Shown: piece by piece, positions 26,520-36,107 of the stretch
Position numbering within the stretch: the first letter of the stretch is position 1
How the letters are laid out: every line of letters begins with the position of its first letter
Source of the DNA: Actinoplanes sp. NBC_00393
Lineage (GTDB): Bacteria > Actinomycetota > Actinomycetes > Mycobacteriales > Micromonosporaceae
NCBI RefSeq assembly: GCF_036053395.1
Contig: NZ_CP107942.1
Coordinates: forward strand, 3,376,501 to 3,440,500
Direction of reading: 5' to 3'
DNA length: 64,000 nt
The notes under the pieces: generated by a model
What the model was told of the DNA's origin: nothing
What the model saw: only the letters and a program-made list of their open reading frames with translations
Database searches by the model: none
Position numbers and translations under genes: made by a program

Positions 26520-29500
26520 ATGCCAGGTCCGGTGCCGGAGCAGACGGTGACGGCCACCGTGGCCCGTTACGTCGACCAGCCGCGATTCCACCGCCGTGGG
26601 TGGCTGGCCGACGAGGTGCAGGCGGCGCTCGACCGGCCGCAGGTGCGGTTCGTGGTGGTCACTGGGGCGCCGGGGGCCGGCAAGAGCACGTTCCTGGCGC
26701 AGTTGGCCCGCGAGCATCCGCGGTGGCCGAGCTGCTTCAGCCGTGCCGATCAGCGGTCTCCGTCGGGTGCCTCCGGCGCCCGGGGTGTGCTGTTGCAGAT
26801 CGGCTGGCAGCTGGCCGCGGCATGGCCGCACTTGTTCTCCCGGGAGTGGGTGCGGATCAGTGTCGAGCAGCGGCTCGGCACGCTGTCCGCCGGGGCTTCG
26901 GCCGTGGGGGCCGAGGTCGGCCGCATCCTGGCGTCGCCGTTTCACCGGTACGCGATCCGGGTGAGCCAGGACGTCGAGACGGCTGACGGGGAGTTGGCCG
27001 GGGTGCGGGTCGACGAGCTGGTCACCGACCCGGCGCTGCTCACCATGGATCAGCTCGAGCAGATGGCCCTGCGCGAGCCGGCCGCCGCGCTGGCCGGCCG
27101 GTCCGCCGAGCACCTGGTGATCCTCATCGACGGGCTGGACGAGTTCCGGTACCGCAGCACGGACGAGCCGTTGGTGAGCTGGCTGACCGGGATCGACGTG
27201 CCGGCCAACGTCCGGTTCGTGCTCACCTCCCGGCCGCCGGACGCCGACCTGCGGATGCTGCTCAGCAAGCGGTCTGACCAGCTGTGCCGGCTGACGATCG
27301 ACGACGACGACCCTCGGGTGCGGCAGGACGCGGTCAGCTATGCCCGTGGACTGGCCGCGTCCCCGGTCCTGGCGCAGCGGCCCGCCGGGCAGCGGGCCGC
27401 GTTCGTCTCCCGGTCGACGGCCCGCGCCCACGGCAACCTGGGCTATCTCGACGCGTTGGCGCGGACGCTGGAGCACGGACGGGCCGACGTCGCGGCGCTG
27501 CTCACCCTCGACTCGTTGCCCGAAGAACTGGCGGGACTGTACGGCTTCCTGCTGCTGCAGGTCCGCTCCCACCTGATCCGCGACCGGATCCGGGTGGCGG
27601 ATCCGGGCGGCGAGGACCATCTGGCCGACCGGTGGTCCGCGGTGGTACGCCCGCTGCTGGCCACCCTGGCCGTGGCGTTCGAACCGCTGCCACTCGACCG
27701 GCTGGCTGCCCTCGCCGGCCTGCCGGTCGAGCTGGCGGACGTGGCCGACTCCGTCGAGTGGCTGGCGCCGTTCCTGGCGACCACCGGTGAGGCGTTCGCC
27801 CTGTACCACGGTTCGCTGCAGGAGTTCCTGACCGATCCGGCCACCGGTGAACGCACCGAGACCGCGGCGCTGCACGTCGAGCCGCGTCGCTGGCACGCCC
27901 GGGTCGCGGGCCGGCTGTGGCGGGAAAAGGAGCAGGACGGCGCGCCTCGCGACGACTACGGCGTCGGGTATCTGGCCGAGCATCTGGCCGCCGCCGAGGA
28001 CGACGACCGGCTCCGGCTTCTGATCGATACCGCGTGGCTGGCGGAGCTGAACCGCCGGACCGGCAGCGACGCCGAGTTCCTGTTCGATGTGGCGGTCGCC
28101 GCCGAACGCGCGGCAACGGGCGGCTCACCGGTGGAGCGGGTGCGTCTCGCCGTGGTCGGCACCGTGATCCGCGAGCGCGCCGATCGGTTCACCGACGACG
28201 ACCTGACCCTCCTGGTGCTACTCGGCCACGGCGTCCAGGCCTGGTCGTACGCGTTCGCCCGCCGCCAACCCGAGAAGATCGCGGCGGCGCTGTCGGGTGT
28301 GCTGCTCGCGGAGTCCGCCCGTGGAACGCTGCTGCCCGCCGCGGTCGACCACCTCGAAGGCATCGCGGGCGAGATCGCCGACATCGCCCTGCGGGCGCAG
28401 GTCCTGACGACTGCCGCCGCGTTGCGCACCGAGGCGGGCGACCCGGTCGCCGAGGAGAGCTTCACGGCCGCGCTGAGCACCGCACGGGAGGTGACGGCGC
28501 GGCCCACCCGGGCCCGGCTGCTGCTGCACATCGGCCTGATGATGCGCGAGGCCGGTGACACCCGAGCCGACGAGACGATCACCGAGGCGACCACGCTGGC
28601 CGTTGCGGTGCGCCCCGACCCGCACGCCTGGGGCCGCCCTTCGGTGCAGGTCAGCCCGCGCCACGGCGACTGGCTGCGGCGTGATCTCGCGGGAGCCCTC
28701 GCGGATGCCGGCCTGCCGGAGCAGGCCGAGGCGTTGGCCGCCCACATCGACGACCGGGTGACCCGCGGCCGGGCGATGGTGGACGTCGTACGGGCCAGGG
28801 TGCGGGCGGACGACCTGGCGGGCGCTAGCCGGGCCGCGGCGGGGATCGACTTCGACCTGCACCGCGACCACGCCGGCCGGCTGTTGACCGGCGCGTACGC
28901 GGCGGCCGGTGACGTCGACCGGGCGAGCGCAGAGCTGGCACGGATCGGACGCTCCGACGTTCGTGGTCCGGCCACGGTGACCTTCGCCCTCGGCCTGGCA
29001 CGCTCCGGCGCCCCACAGGCCGCCGTCGACGCGGCCTTGACCACACCGGATACCCGGGCCGCCTACGCCGCAGCCGCCGCGGTCCTGGCCGGAACGACTC
29101 CCCTTGACACACAGCCGCCGCACGGCGATCGCGACACCGGGTGGCTGATGGTCCTGGCCTTCGCCGCCGCCGGACAGCCGCACGAGGCCGCCCGGATCGC
29201 TGCGGAACTCCTCCCGCAGCACGTCGCCACCGAGCCCGAACCGGCCTCCGACGACGACGAATGGGGCAGCACCGCCGAGACGCAGGCCCTGTTGGAGGAG
29301 ATTTACGACCTGCGGGTCGACGCCGATCCGTTCGGTCTGCCACCTCGCCCCGACGCTGTCGACACCGCGGTCGGGATGCTGCGCGCCGCCGGCACGCACC
29401 TCGTCGACGGCAGGCGGGTGGCCGAGGCCGAGGCACTGGTGCCGCTGATCGCTGATCCGCACGAGGCGTCGCAGCTGCGCCGGACGATCGCGATCGACCT

Positions 29501-31142
29501 GGCCGGCCGCGGCGACCCGCGAGCCGCGGACCTGTGGCCCGCAGCCGGCCCGCCCGCGCTGTCACCAGCGGAGGCGTCTGTTGCCGTTCTCGCCGCCGTC
29601 GGTGCCGGGCTCGCCCAGATCACCGATCCGCGGGCGGCCGCGGTGCTCGACGCCGCCGAACAACGCGGCCTGGCCCTGCCCGCCTCCCCCGGCCACGACA
29701 CGGAACTGGCCGAGCTCTGCCGTCACCTGAGCGCGGCCGGCCGGTTCACCGCCATCGGCCGGATCGTGCTGCGGATCCGCGACGAACAGGCGCTGGCGTC
29801 GGCGTATCGGCACCTGCTGGTCGGGTTGGTGCAGGACGGGCGCGACGACGAGGTGGAGGAGCACGTCGAACGGCACGGCCTGCAGACTCTGCCCGAGGAC
29901 GCGCGGTGGACTGTCGGCGTGGCCCGGCTGCGCGGTGGACGGACCTCGGCCGGAATCGCCGCCCTCGCGACACTGACCAGCCCGTACATCCAATCGTCCG
30001 CGGTCACCGGCGCGACCACCGCGCTGCTGGAGACCGGACAGTACCGCACGGCGGTGCGGCTCCTGCTCGACCTGCCGTGGCACGACGAGATCGCCGCCCG
30101 CTACTGGGCCCAGCTGGTCGCCGCGGCGCAACCGTTCGCGCCGGTGGCGGACGCGCTGCTCACGCTCGACCCGCAGGAACGCGAGCAGGTGCTGGGCGAT
30201 GTGGCGCTCAGTGTGGCGCGCGCCGGCCGCCACGTCGAACTCGACTGGCTCGCCAAGGCTCTACCCGCAGAACAGCTGGCGCAGGCGGCACTGCTCGCGG
30301 CGCGGGCCGCGGCCGCCGCCGGTGACGCCGGGCAGGCGCAGGCCTGGCTGGACCGGATCGCGGATCCCGAGATGGCCGCCGTCGCGTACTGTCTCGCCGC
30401 CGGCGAACTGGTACGCGCCGGTGCCGCAGCGGCCGCATCGATGCTGCAGGGCGCGCAGCAGGCGGTCGCAGCCCTGGAACCGAACGCGCGCGCTGCCGCC
30501 CTCCCCTGGCTGTCCTGGGCCCTGCTACCCACCGACGCCGAGCAGGCGGACCGCCTCCTCGACGAGATTCTGACGGAGGTGCAGGCGGAGATCGGGCATC
30601 CGGCCCGTTCGCTGATGCTGATGCAGACCGCGGTGCAGCTGGCGGAACTCGGCGATGCCAGGGCGGTCCGCTACCTGGACACGCCGGAGGAGGTGTCGAT
30701 GGCTCAGCTCGCCATGACGCTCACCGAGGCCGGATGCTACGAGGAGGCTTTGGCCGTCGCGCATGCCGAGGTCAACGACCCGGACCGGACCCTGCTGGCG
30801 ACCACCTCGGCGCTGCTGACGGCCGGCGAACTGGACCGGGCGCTGGGCGCGGTGCGGGAGCTGGCCGACCCGGACAGCCGGCAGGAGACGGCCCTGGCCG
30901 TCGCGGCAGCACTGGCCGGCGACGGCCGCGTCGATGAGGCCGTCGGCGTAGCCGCCGACTACGGAACCGAGGCGCTGCTGCAGGCGTTGATCGGCTGGGC
31001 GGCGCAGTTCGATCGGGCGGGCCGCGACTACGCCGAGGTGGTGTCGGCCGCGACCACGGTCGCCGGCTGGAACGACGCCCGCTGGGCCGCGATCCACGAC
31101 GCGCTGGCAGAGCTGCGGGTGGTTTACGATCGTCGATCATGA
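26520..31142 (+). CDS. Giant NACHT/STAND NTPase with helical-repeat sensor region
   Basis: 1540 residues from ATG 26520, with GGAGGGAGG upstream; open frame before this is not coding. Residues ~45-240 form a NACHT-type ATPase: Walker A GAPGAGKST at about 49-57, Walker B ILIDGLDE at about 201-208 and a sensor strand FVLTSRPPD. A winged-helix-like part follows. From about 480 to the end the protein is almost entirely Ala/Leu/Arg helical repeats of TPR or ARM type (ARSGAPQAAVDAAL, GRVDEAVGVAADYG and many others). No LuxR or other DNA-binding domain and no obvious nuclease effector is seen. STAND proteins are signal-sensing switches, and some are anti-phage. Its stop overlaps the following partner gene by 4 bp. 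Confidence 0.9.
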   Translation: MPGPVPEQTVTATVARYVDQPRFHRRGWLADEVQAALDRPQVRFVVVTGAPGAGKSTFLAQLAREHPRWPSCFSRADQRSPSGASGARGVLLQIGWQLAAAWPHLFSREWVRISVEQRLGTLSAGASAVGAEVGRILASPFHRYAIRVSQDVETADGELAGVRVDELVTDPALLTMDQLEQMALREPAAALAGRSAEHLVILIDGLDEFRYRSTDEPLVSWLTGIDVPANVRFVLTSRPPDADLRMLLSKRSDQLCRLTIDDDDPRVRQDAVSYARGLAASPVLAQRPAGQRAAFVSRSTARAHGNLGYLDALARTLEHGRADVAALLTLDSLPEELAGLYGFLLLQVRSHLIRDRIRVADPGGEDHLADRWSAVVRPLLATLAVAFEPLPLDRLAALAGLPVELADVADSVEWLAPFLATTGEAFALYHGSLQEFLTDPATGERTETAALHVEPRRWHARVAGRLWREKEQDGAPRDDYGVGYLAEHLAAAEDDDRLRLLIDTAWLAELNRRTGSDAEFLFDVAVAAERAATGGSPVERVRLAVVGTVIRERADRFTDDDLTLLVLLGHGVQAWSYAFARRQPEKIAAALSGVLLAESARGTLLPAAVDHLEGIAGEIADIALRAQVLTTAAALRTEAGDPVAEESFTAALSTAREVTARPTRARLLLHIGLMMREAGDTRADETITEATTLAVAVRPDPHAWGRPSVQVSPRHGDWLRRDLAGALADAGLPEQAEALAAHIDDRVTRGRAMVDVVRARVRADDLAGASRAAAGIDFDLHRDHAGRLLTGAYAAAGDVDRASAELARIGRSDVRGPATVTFALGLARSGAPQAAVDAALTTPDTRAAYAAAAAVLAGTTPLDTQPPHGDRDTGWLMVLAFAAAGQPHEAARIAAELLPQHVATEPEPASDDDEWGSTAETQALLEEIYDLRVDADPFGLPPRPDAVDTAVGMLRAAGTHLVDGRRVAEAEALVPLIADPHEASQLRRTIAIDLAGRGDPRAADLWPAAGPPALSPAEASVAVLAAVGAGLAQITDPRAAAVLDAAEQRGLALPASPGHDTELAELCRHLSAAGRFTAIGRIVLRIRDEQALASAYRHLLVGLVQDGRDDEVEEHVERHGLQTLPEDARWTVGVARLRGGRTSAGIAALATLTSPYIQSSAVTGATTALLETGQYRTAVRLLLDLPWHDEIAARYWAQLVAAAQPFAPVADALLTLDPQEREQVLGDVALSVARAGRHVELDWLAKALPAEQLAQAALLAARAAAAAGDAGQAQAWLDRIADPEMAAVAYCLAAGELVRAGAAAAASMLQGAQQAVAALEPNARAAALPWLSWALLPTDAEQADRLLDEILTEVQAEIGHPARSLMLMQTAVQLAELGDARAVRYLDTPEEVSMAQLAMTLTEAGCYEEALAVAHAEVNDPDRTLLATTSALLTAGELDRALGAVRELADPDSRQETALAVAAALAGDGRVDEAVGVAADYGTEALLQALIGWAAQFDRAGRDYAEVVSAATTVAGWNDARWAAIHDALAELRVVYDRRS

Positions 31143-32182
31143 TCTCGACCCTGTGGCTGCTGCTCACCCGCCAGATCGACACGAATCCGGCCCAGGACGA
31201 CGCCGCGCTGCGCGAGGCCTGCGTGCAGGCGCGCTACGGCACCGACACCAGCCTCGCCCGGGAGGCGCTGGCCCGGACCCGGGGCAGCCACAACCTGCGG
31301 GCCCGCTACCTGCGTGTGCTGGCCGAATCGACCGCCGGCGGGCTGGGATCACGCATCGACCGCGGCACCGGCCAGGTCGACACCACGGCCGCCTGGACCG
31401 ACAAGTGGGCGGCCGGCTTCCCCACCGACCCGGACGCCCACCTCGTGCGCGCCCGATCCCTGCAGGCCCGGGCCTGGGAGGTCCGCGGCGACGGCTGGGC
31501 CAGCACGGTCAGCGAGCAGCAGTGGGCCGAGTTCCACCGGCTGCTGCACCTGGCCGACGAGGTCAACGACGTGGCGATGCAGCTCGCACCGCAGGACCCC
31601 ACCCCGTGGGCGACCCGGCTGCGCATGCACATCGATCTGGGCGCCGAGCCGGACGAGGTCGACGATACCTGGGAGGAACTGACCCGGCGCGCCCCGCGGC
31701 ACCGGGAAGGACACGTGCTCAAGATGACCTACCACTGCCGCAAGTGGAGGGGCTCGCACGAGCAGATGTTCGGCTTCGCCCGCTCGGCCGCCGCCACGGC
31801 GCGGGACGGCTCACCGCTGCACCTCCTGCCGGTCCGTGCCGCCGCCGAGTGGGCGCTGTGGGAGCAGAAACGGGTCGACCCGCAACGCAGCGCCGAGGAG
31901 ATCGGCGAGCTGTGGCGCCAGGACCCGGTCATGCAGTCGGAACTCGACACCGCGCTGTCCCGCTGGTTCCACCAGCCCACCAGCCGGCAGGGCGCCGACT
32001 GGCTGGACGATGCGAACTTCCTGGCGTACGGGCTGGCCCGCACCGGCCGCCACGCTGAGGCCGCGCCGGTGTTCGCCGCGATCGGCAAGTACGTGACCGG
32101 CGTGCCGTGGGGCTGGTGGAGCGACACCCGCGGCGCCGATCATTTCGTCCGCGCCCGCCGCCGCGCCCGCCGGGCCGCCTGA
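31139..32182 (+). CDS. Helical-repeat (TPR-like) partner of the NACHT ATPase
   Basis: 347 residues from ATG 31139, overlapping the ATPase stop (ATGA), so the two are made together. The sequence has paired helices with Trp/Leu/Ala spacing (ALARTRGSHNLRARYLRVL, LQARAWEVRGDGWASTV) and the segments NDVAMQLAPQDPTPWATRL and RHREGHVLKMTYHCRKWRG, which look like degenerate TPRs. The last residues are Arg-rich. No catalytic motif or membrane segment was found. It may be a regulator, ligand sensor or effector for the ATPase. It ends one base before the convergent VOC gene. Confidence 0.8.
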   Translation: MISTLWLLLTRQIDTNPAQDDAALREACVQARYGTDTSLAREALARTRGSHNLRARYLRVLAESTAGGLGSRIDRGTGQVDTTAAWTDKWAAGFPTDPDAHLVRARSLQARAWEVRGDGWASTVSEQQWAEFHRLLHLADEVNDVAMQLAPQDPTPWATRLRMHIDLGAEPDEVDDTWEELTRRAPRHREGHVLKMTYHCRKWRGSHEQMFGFARSAAATARDGSPLHLLPVRAAAEWALWEQKRVDPQRSAEEIGELWRQDPVMQSELDTALSRWFHQPTSRQGADWLDDANFLAYGLARTGRHAEAAPVFAAIGKYVTGVPWGWWSDTRGADHFVRARRRARRAA

Positions 32183-32797
32183 TCAGGGACGTGCCGGCTC
32201 CCAGGCGAACCCGTCCGGGTCGGTCTTCGGCGCGGTGCCGCCGCCGAGCACGATGCGATGGGATCCGGTGCCGTCCACGGCGACCCCGGCGGCCTTGGCC
32301 AGGGCCTTTCTTTTCAACAGCGACAATCTCACCGTACGCGCGGGAGCTGCGAACTCGACGTACTTGCTCCCGAAGCTGCGCCCGACCGTCAGCCCGCTCT
32401 CGACATAGAACCGCTTGGCGGCGGCCACGTCGGCCACCCCCAACTGGATCACGACGTCGTCGATCTGCCGGGTGGCCGGGCCGGTGTCCTTCTTCGACGA
32501 CGACGCGACCGTCACGATCGTCCCGTCCGGGGCCCGCACGACACCGCCGTAGCCGAACAGCGACTTCTCGGCCGGCTTCACCGCGGTGGCGCCGGCGGCG
32601 AGCGCCGCGTCGACGAGCGCATTGACGTTCGCCGGCTGGGCGACGATCAGCGACAGGGTGAACCCGCGGAAGCCGGTCGTCGGCTCCTGCGAGGCCCGGA
32701 CCCGAACCCAGGCGCCCAGGCCGAGGACGTCGGTGTAGAAGATTTTGGCAGCGGTCGCGTCGGCGACCTCGAGGGTGATGTGCTCGACGCTGGTCAT
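32183..32797 (-). CDS. VOC/glyoxalase-fold protein (two-module)
   Basis: 204 residues. Two VOC modules are visible: one starts SVEHITLEVADATAAKIFYT with a bleomycin-resistance-like pattern, and the second starts QIDDVVIQLGVADVAAAKRF. Metal-ligand residues are not all obvious. Such proteins may bind metals, sequester toxins or isomerise small substrates. Its start overlaps the stop of the smaller VOC gene (32794-32797), so they form a two-gene operon. Confidence 0.88.
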   Translation of the reverse strand: MTSVEHITLEVADATAAKIFYTDVLGLGAWVRVRASQEPTTGFRGFTLSLIVAQPANVNALVDAALAAGATAVKPAEKSLFGYGGVVRAPDGTIVTVASSSKKDTGPATRQIDDVVIQLGVADVAAAKRFYVESGLTVGRSFGSKYVEFAAPARTVRLSLLKRKALAKAAGVAVDGTGSHRIVLGGGTAPKTDPDGFAWEPARP

Positions 32798-33147
32798 GAC
32801 GGGTTCCTTTCGAAGCTCTGGAGGAGGCCGAGGACGTTGCCGCTGGGGTCCTCGACGATGGCGGCCAGCTGTCCGGCGCCGACGTCCTTGACGTCCTGAC
32901 GCGTACGCCAGCCGGCGGCGACGGCCGCGCGCAGGCTCGCGGTGACGTCATCGACGTGGCAGTAGCCGACGGGACCGGTCATCCCGTGGTTGTGGCCGTT
33001 GGGATCCAGGCCGATCTCCTGGTCCCCGACCCGGAAGCCGACGTAGTAAGGCTCGTCCGCGTACGGCTCCACGCCCAGCACGGTGCCGTACAGCGCCTTG
33101 GCCGCGGCCAGGTCCCGTACCGGAACGATGATCGTCTTGATGGGCAT
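32794..33147 (-). CDS. Small VOC/glyoxalase-like protein
   Basis: 117 residues from ATG 33147 (MPIKTIIVPVRDLAAAKALY). A single VOC fold shows VLGVEPYADEPYYVGFRVGD, EIGLDPNGHNHGM, GYCHVDDVTASLRAAVAAG and EDPSGNVLGLLQ. The His and Glu residues could bind a metal. It is the first gene of the pair and is divergent from the frameshifted LuxR-ATPase gene with 90 bp between them, so that regulator may have controlled it. Confidence 0.9.
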   Translation of the reverse strand: MPIKTIIVPVRDLAAAKALYGTVLGVEPYADEPYYVGFRVGDQEIGLDPNGHNHGMTGPVGYCHVDDVTASLRAAVAAGWRTRQDVKDVGAGQLAAIVEDPSGNVLGLLQSFERNPS

Positions 33148-33237
33148 GCCAACAGCCTGCCGCCGGCCGGGTACGGCCGGCATCCGTGCCGAGCACGGAG
33201 AGCACCACGGAGAAAGACACCGCGGGGGTACGCGAGA

Positions 33238-34971
33238 ATGGCTCCCGTGTCGAAACAGCAAGCCACGGCGGGGATCTCGCCACGCGAAGCCGAGATCCTC
33301 TCCCTGGTCGGCGAGCACCGCAGCAACGCCGAGATCGGCGCCCAGCTGTTCATCTCGGTGCGCACGGTGGAGACCCACGTGTCGTCGCTGCTGCGCAAGC
33401 TGGACGCGGCGGACCGCCGCGCTCTCGCCGACATCGCCGCCCAGCTCACCCGGCCCTCGCACACGCCGGTCGCCCTGCCGACACCGCTGAGCCCGTTCAT
33501 CGGCCGCGCCCGGGAACGCGACGCGCTGCAGCGCGCCGTCACCGCGCACCGCCAGGTCAGCGCCGTCGGCCCCGGCGGCGTGGGCAAGACCCGCCTCGTC
33601 CTGGCGGTGGCCGCTGACCTGACCGGCGTCTTCCCCGACGGCGTGTGGTTCGTCGACCTGGTGCCGGTCACCGACCCGGCCATGGTGGCGGCAGCGGTCG
33701 CGGCCGCGCTCGGCCTCGGCGAACAGCAGGGCCGCAGCATCCACGACGCGGTACCGGCCGCCCTCACCGACCGGCGCGCCCTGCTGGTGCTGGACAACTG
33801 TGAACACGTGGCCGACGGGGTCGCGCCGTTCGTCGAACGGCTGCTGGTGCGCTGCCCGCAGGTGAGCGTGCTGGCCACCAGCCGGGCCCGGCTCATGGTG
33901 CCGTTCGAGTGGGTCTACCAGGTGCCGCCGCTGTCGCTCGACGGCGAATCGGATGCGGTCGCCTTGTTCCGCGACCGGGCCGCCGCGGTGGGCTGGACGG
34001 TCTCGGACGCGCAGGCCGGCCAGGTCGCCGACCTGTGCCGCAAGCTCGACGGCGTGGCGCTGGCGATCGAACTGGCCGCCGCCCGCCTGCCCACCCTCGG
34101 GCTCGACGGCCTGGTCCTGGGTCTCTCCGACCACCTGCGGCTGATCGTCGGCGGATACCGGGCCGACGACCGGCACCGCTCGGTGCGGGCCATCTCGACT
34201 GGAGTCAGGCGCTGCTCACCGGCGACGACCTGGCCCTGCTGCGCCGGGTCGCGGTGTTCGTCTCCCCCTTCACCGCCATGGCCGCCGCGACCGTCGCCGG
34301 CTTCGACCCGCTGTCTCCGGGCCACGTCGTCGAAGGCCTGGCACGGCTCGCCGATCAGAGCCTGCTCGGCGTGACCGCGCCGGCCGGCGGCACCCGCTAT
34401 CGGGCCTTGGAGACCATCCGGCAGTACGGAACCGAGCAGCTTCTTGCGGCCGGCGAGCAGGACGCCACGCTCGCCCGGCATCTGCGCTGGTGCCTGGAGA
34501 CCGCCGAGGACCTCGCCGCCTCAGGGAAGGAAGGCTGGCGGGCCAGGTTCGACGCGGTCGCCGACGACCTGCGGGCGGCCCTGAGCTGGGCCGCCGACCG
34601 ACCCGACCAGCGTGCCGACGCGCACCGGCTGGCTCTGCTGCTCGCCGGCCTGGCCTTCGACCGCAACCTGATCGGCGAGTCCCAGCAGCGCTACGAGCAG
34701 GCGGCCACCCTCGCCGACGATCCCGCTGCCCTGCGGCTGGCCGCGAGTGTGGCCGCGTGCCGTGCTGGCCGGCCATCCCAAGGCCGCCGACCTGCTGACC
34801 GAGACCCGCTCGCTCGTCACCGGCAACCCCATTGCCGTCGCACTGCTCGACCGCGCCGCCGCACTGCTGAACGACGACAAGGACGGCATCCTCGCCACGG
34901 CCGCCGTGTTCGAGGCCGCAGGCTGCCGCTACCAGCAGAACCGGACGCTCCTGCTGGCCGACGCCGGCTGA
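33238..34971 (+). pseudogene. LuxR-HTH / NB-ARC-like ATPase regulator with two frameshifts
   Basis: From ATG 33238 a LuxR helix-turn-helix is N-terminal (SPREAEILSLVGEHRSNAEI, then SVRTVETHVSSLLRKL). An ATPase follows with Walker A VGPGGVGKTR and Walker B ALLVLDNCEHVAD. Near 34196 the frame must shift to continue into LDWSQALLTGDDLALLRRVA; a one-base loss in the codon before CTCGACTGG explains it. Near 34750 a second shift is needed to reach VLAGHPKAADLLTE, ending at the stop 34969-34971. The C-terminal repeat region is short. Either this is a pseudogene or the assembly contains two indels. Protein-coding quality is otherwise good throughout. Confidence 0.75.
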
Positions 34972-35075
34972 CCGACAACTCCGCACTCGACGGCCAGGCC
35001 GACCAGTTGGTGTGGCCGGGCCCGCCCGTTTACCCGCAGACGCCGCGAACGAGAGGGAAAGAGTGGGTCAGGCCG

Positions 35076-35615
35076 CTACCAGAAGGTCCAACGGAACCGC
35101 GCGGAATTGGCGTAGCTCGAGCACGAAGCCACATACGCCTTGGTCACGTCGCTGCTGCTCTGACCCATGCAGAGAAATCCGGGGCGCGCGTTCTCGATGA
35201 TGTAGCGTTCCGCGGCTCCCGCCGGTGAAACCCTCAACCGCGACCACCTCTGTTTGGCCGGCAGATCGGCCCGGCAGTATTCGGCGTACACCCGGTTGGT
35301 TTCGGCTGCCCCCTCGGGAGCGGACAGGCACCAGCGCAGGCCGGTGGCGGGATCCCAGCGGTTGTTGACCACCCGGTACCAGCCGTTGCCGACGGCCTCC
35401 CAGCCCCAGTTCTGATTGCCTTCGTTGTGACACGGAGTCCAGGTGTACACGGTTATGGTGGCGCCGGCGGCGTTGAAATGCTGGTCGACGCAGTAACCGG
35501 TCTGGACGTTCTGGATGTGTTGGGCGCCGGCCGCAAGTGCCTTCGACGCTGTGACGAGACTGCCCGCCAGCGCCAGGACGGCCAGGGCCAGGATCGTTGT
35601 GATCTTGCGGTACAT
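35076..35615 (-). CDS. Secreted R-type lectin (ricin beta-trefoil) protein
   Basis: 179 residues from ATG 35615, with GGGGG seven bases upstream. The signal peptide MYRKITTILALAVLALAGSL ends near ASKALAAG. The mature protein has three weak trefoil repeats with Q-x-W and Cys motifs: TGYCVDQHFN...GNQNWGWE, GLRWCLSAPEG...KQRWSRLR and PGFLCMGQSSS...ARFRWTF. Six or more Cys suggest disulfides. It likely binds galactose-type glycans outside the cell. No catalytic domain is attached, so it is a stand-alone lectin. Confidence 0.85.
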   Translation of the reverse strand: MYRKITTILALAVLALAGSLVTASKALAAGAQHIQNVQTGYCVDQHFNAAGATITVYTWTPCHNEGNQNWGWEAVGNGWYRVVNNRWDPATGLRWCLSAPEGAAETNRVYAEYCRADLPAKQRWSRLRVSPAGAAERYIIENARPGFLCMGQSSSDVTKAYVASCSSYANSARFRWTFW

Positions 35616-35773
35616 ATAGATACCCCCGTATCTCGAGCCTCCGTCGTAGCAGCCCGGAGGCGTCCCGGAGGCCCTTCTGTCGTTGATCGCGCAACATGAA
35701 GTCCCGCAAACGCCGACCTGCGGCGCCGGGGCCCGCGGCAGCACGGCCGATCCGCGGGCTGAAAGGCCAACTC

Positions 35774-35962
35774 CTACCCATTGCTGCCGGCGGGCGGACC
35801 TGTGCACTTTCGGCGCTCGACCACGAGGATTGCCACCGAGACGGGGATCATGGCAGCGGCGCCGACCAGCGCCTTGACAGCCGTGGGAGCTTCCCAGGTG
35901 AAGCCCGAGACCGTAACCGCCAGCAGAGTCAGCAGGTAGGCGACGTGCAAACGACAGGGCAT
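35774..35962 (-). CDS. Small two-helix membrane protein
   Basis: 62 residues from ATG 35962 (MPCRLHVAYLLTLLAVTVSG). Two hydrophobic helices are separated by TWEAPTAVKALVG and followed by a short basic tail (VVERRKCTGPP). A longer frame to 36124 exists but reads unlike protein upstream. Positive residues flank the helices as expected. No family was recognised and confidence is moderate because the gene is short. It lies 160 bp upstream of the lectin gene on the same strand. Confidence 0.5.
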   Translation of the reverse strand: MPCRLHVAYLLTLLAVTVSGFTWEAPTAVKALVGAAAMIPVSVAILVVERRKCTGPPAGSNG

Positions 35963-36107
35963 GCGGCCACGGTAGCAAAGACGGTCATCGATGGTCGCCC
36001 ACGAGCTGTCGGACGGATGAGGAGCTACAGCGGCTACCCGGCGCAGGTCCGAGCGCGCGCGGACAGCGGCCCTGAGCGGTCGCTCATCCTGGTGGGATCC
36101 TTCGGGA

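Noticed and set aside
26391..27983. Minus-strand extension of the methyltransferase gene
   Set aside because: It opposes the NACHT ATPase and reads as Arg/Gln/Pro-rich noise.
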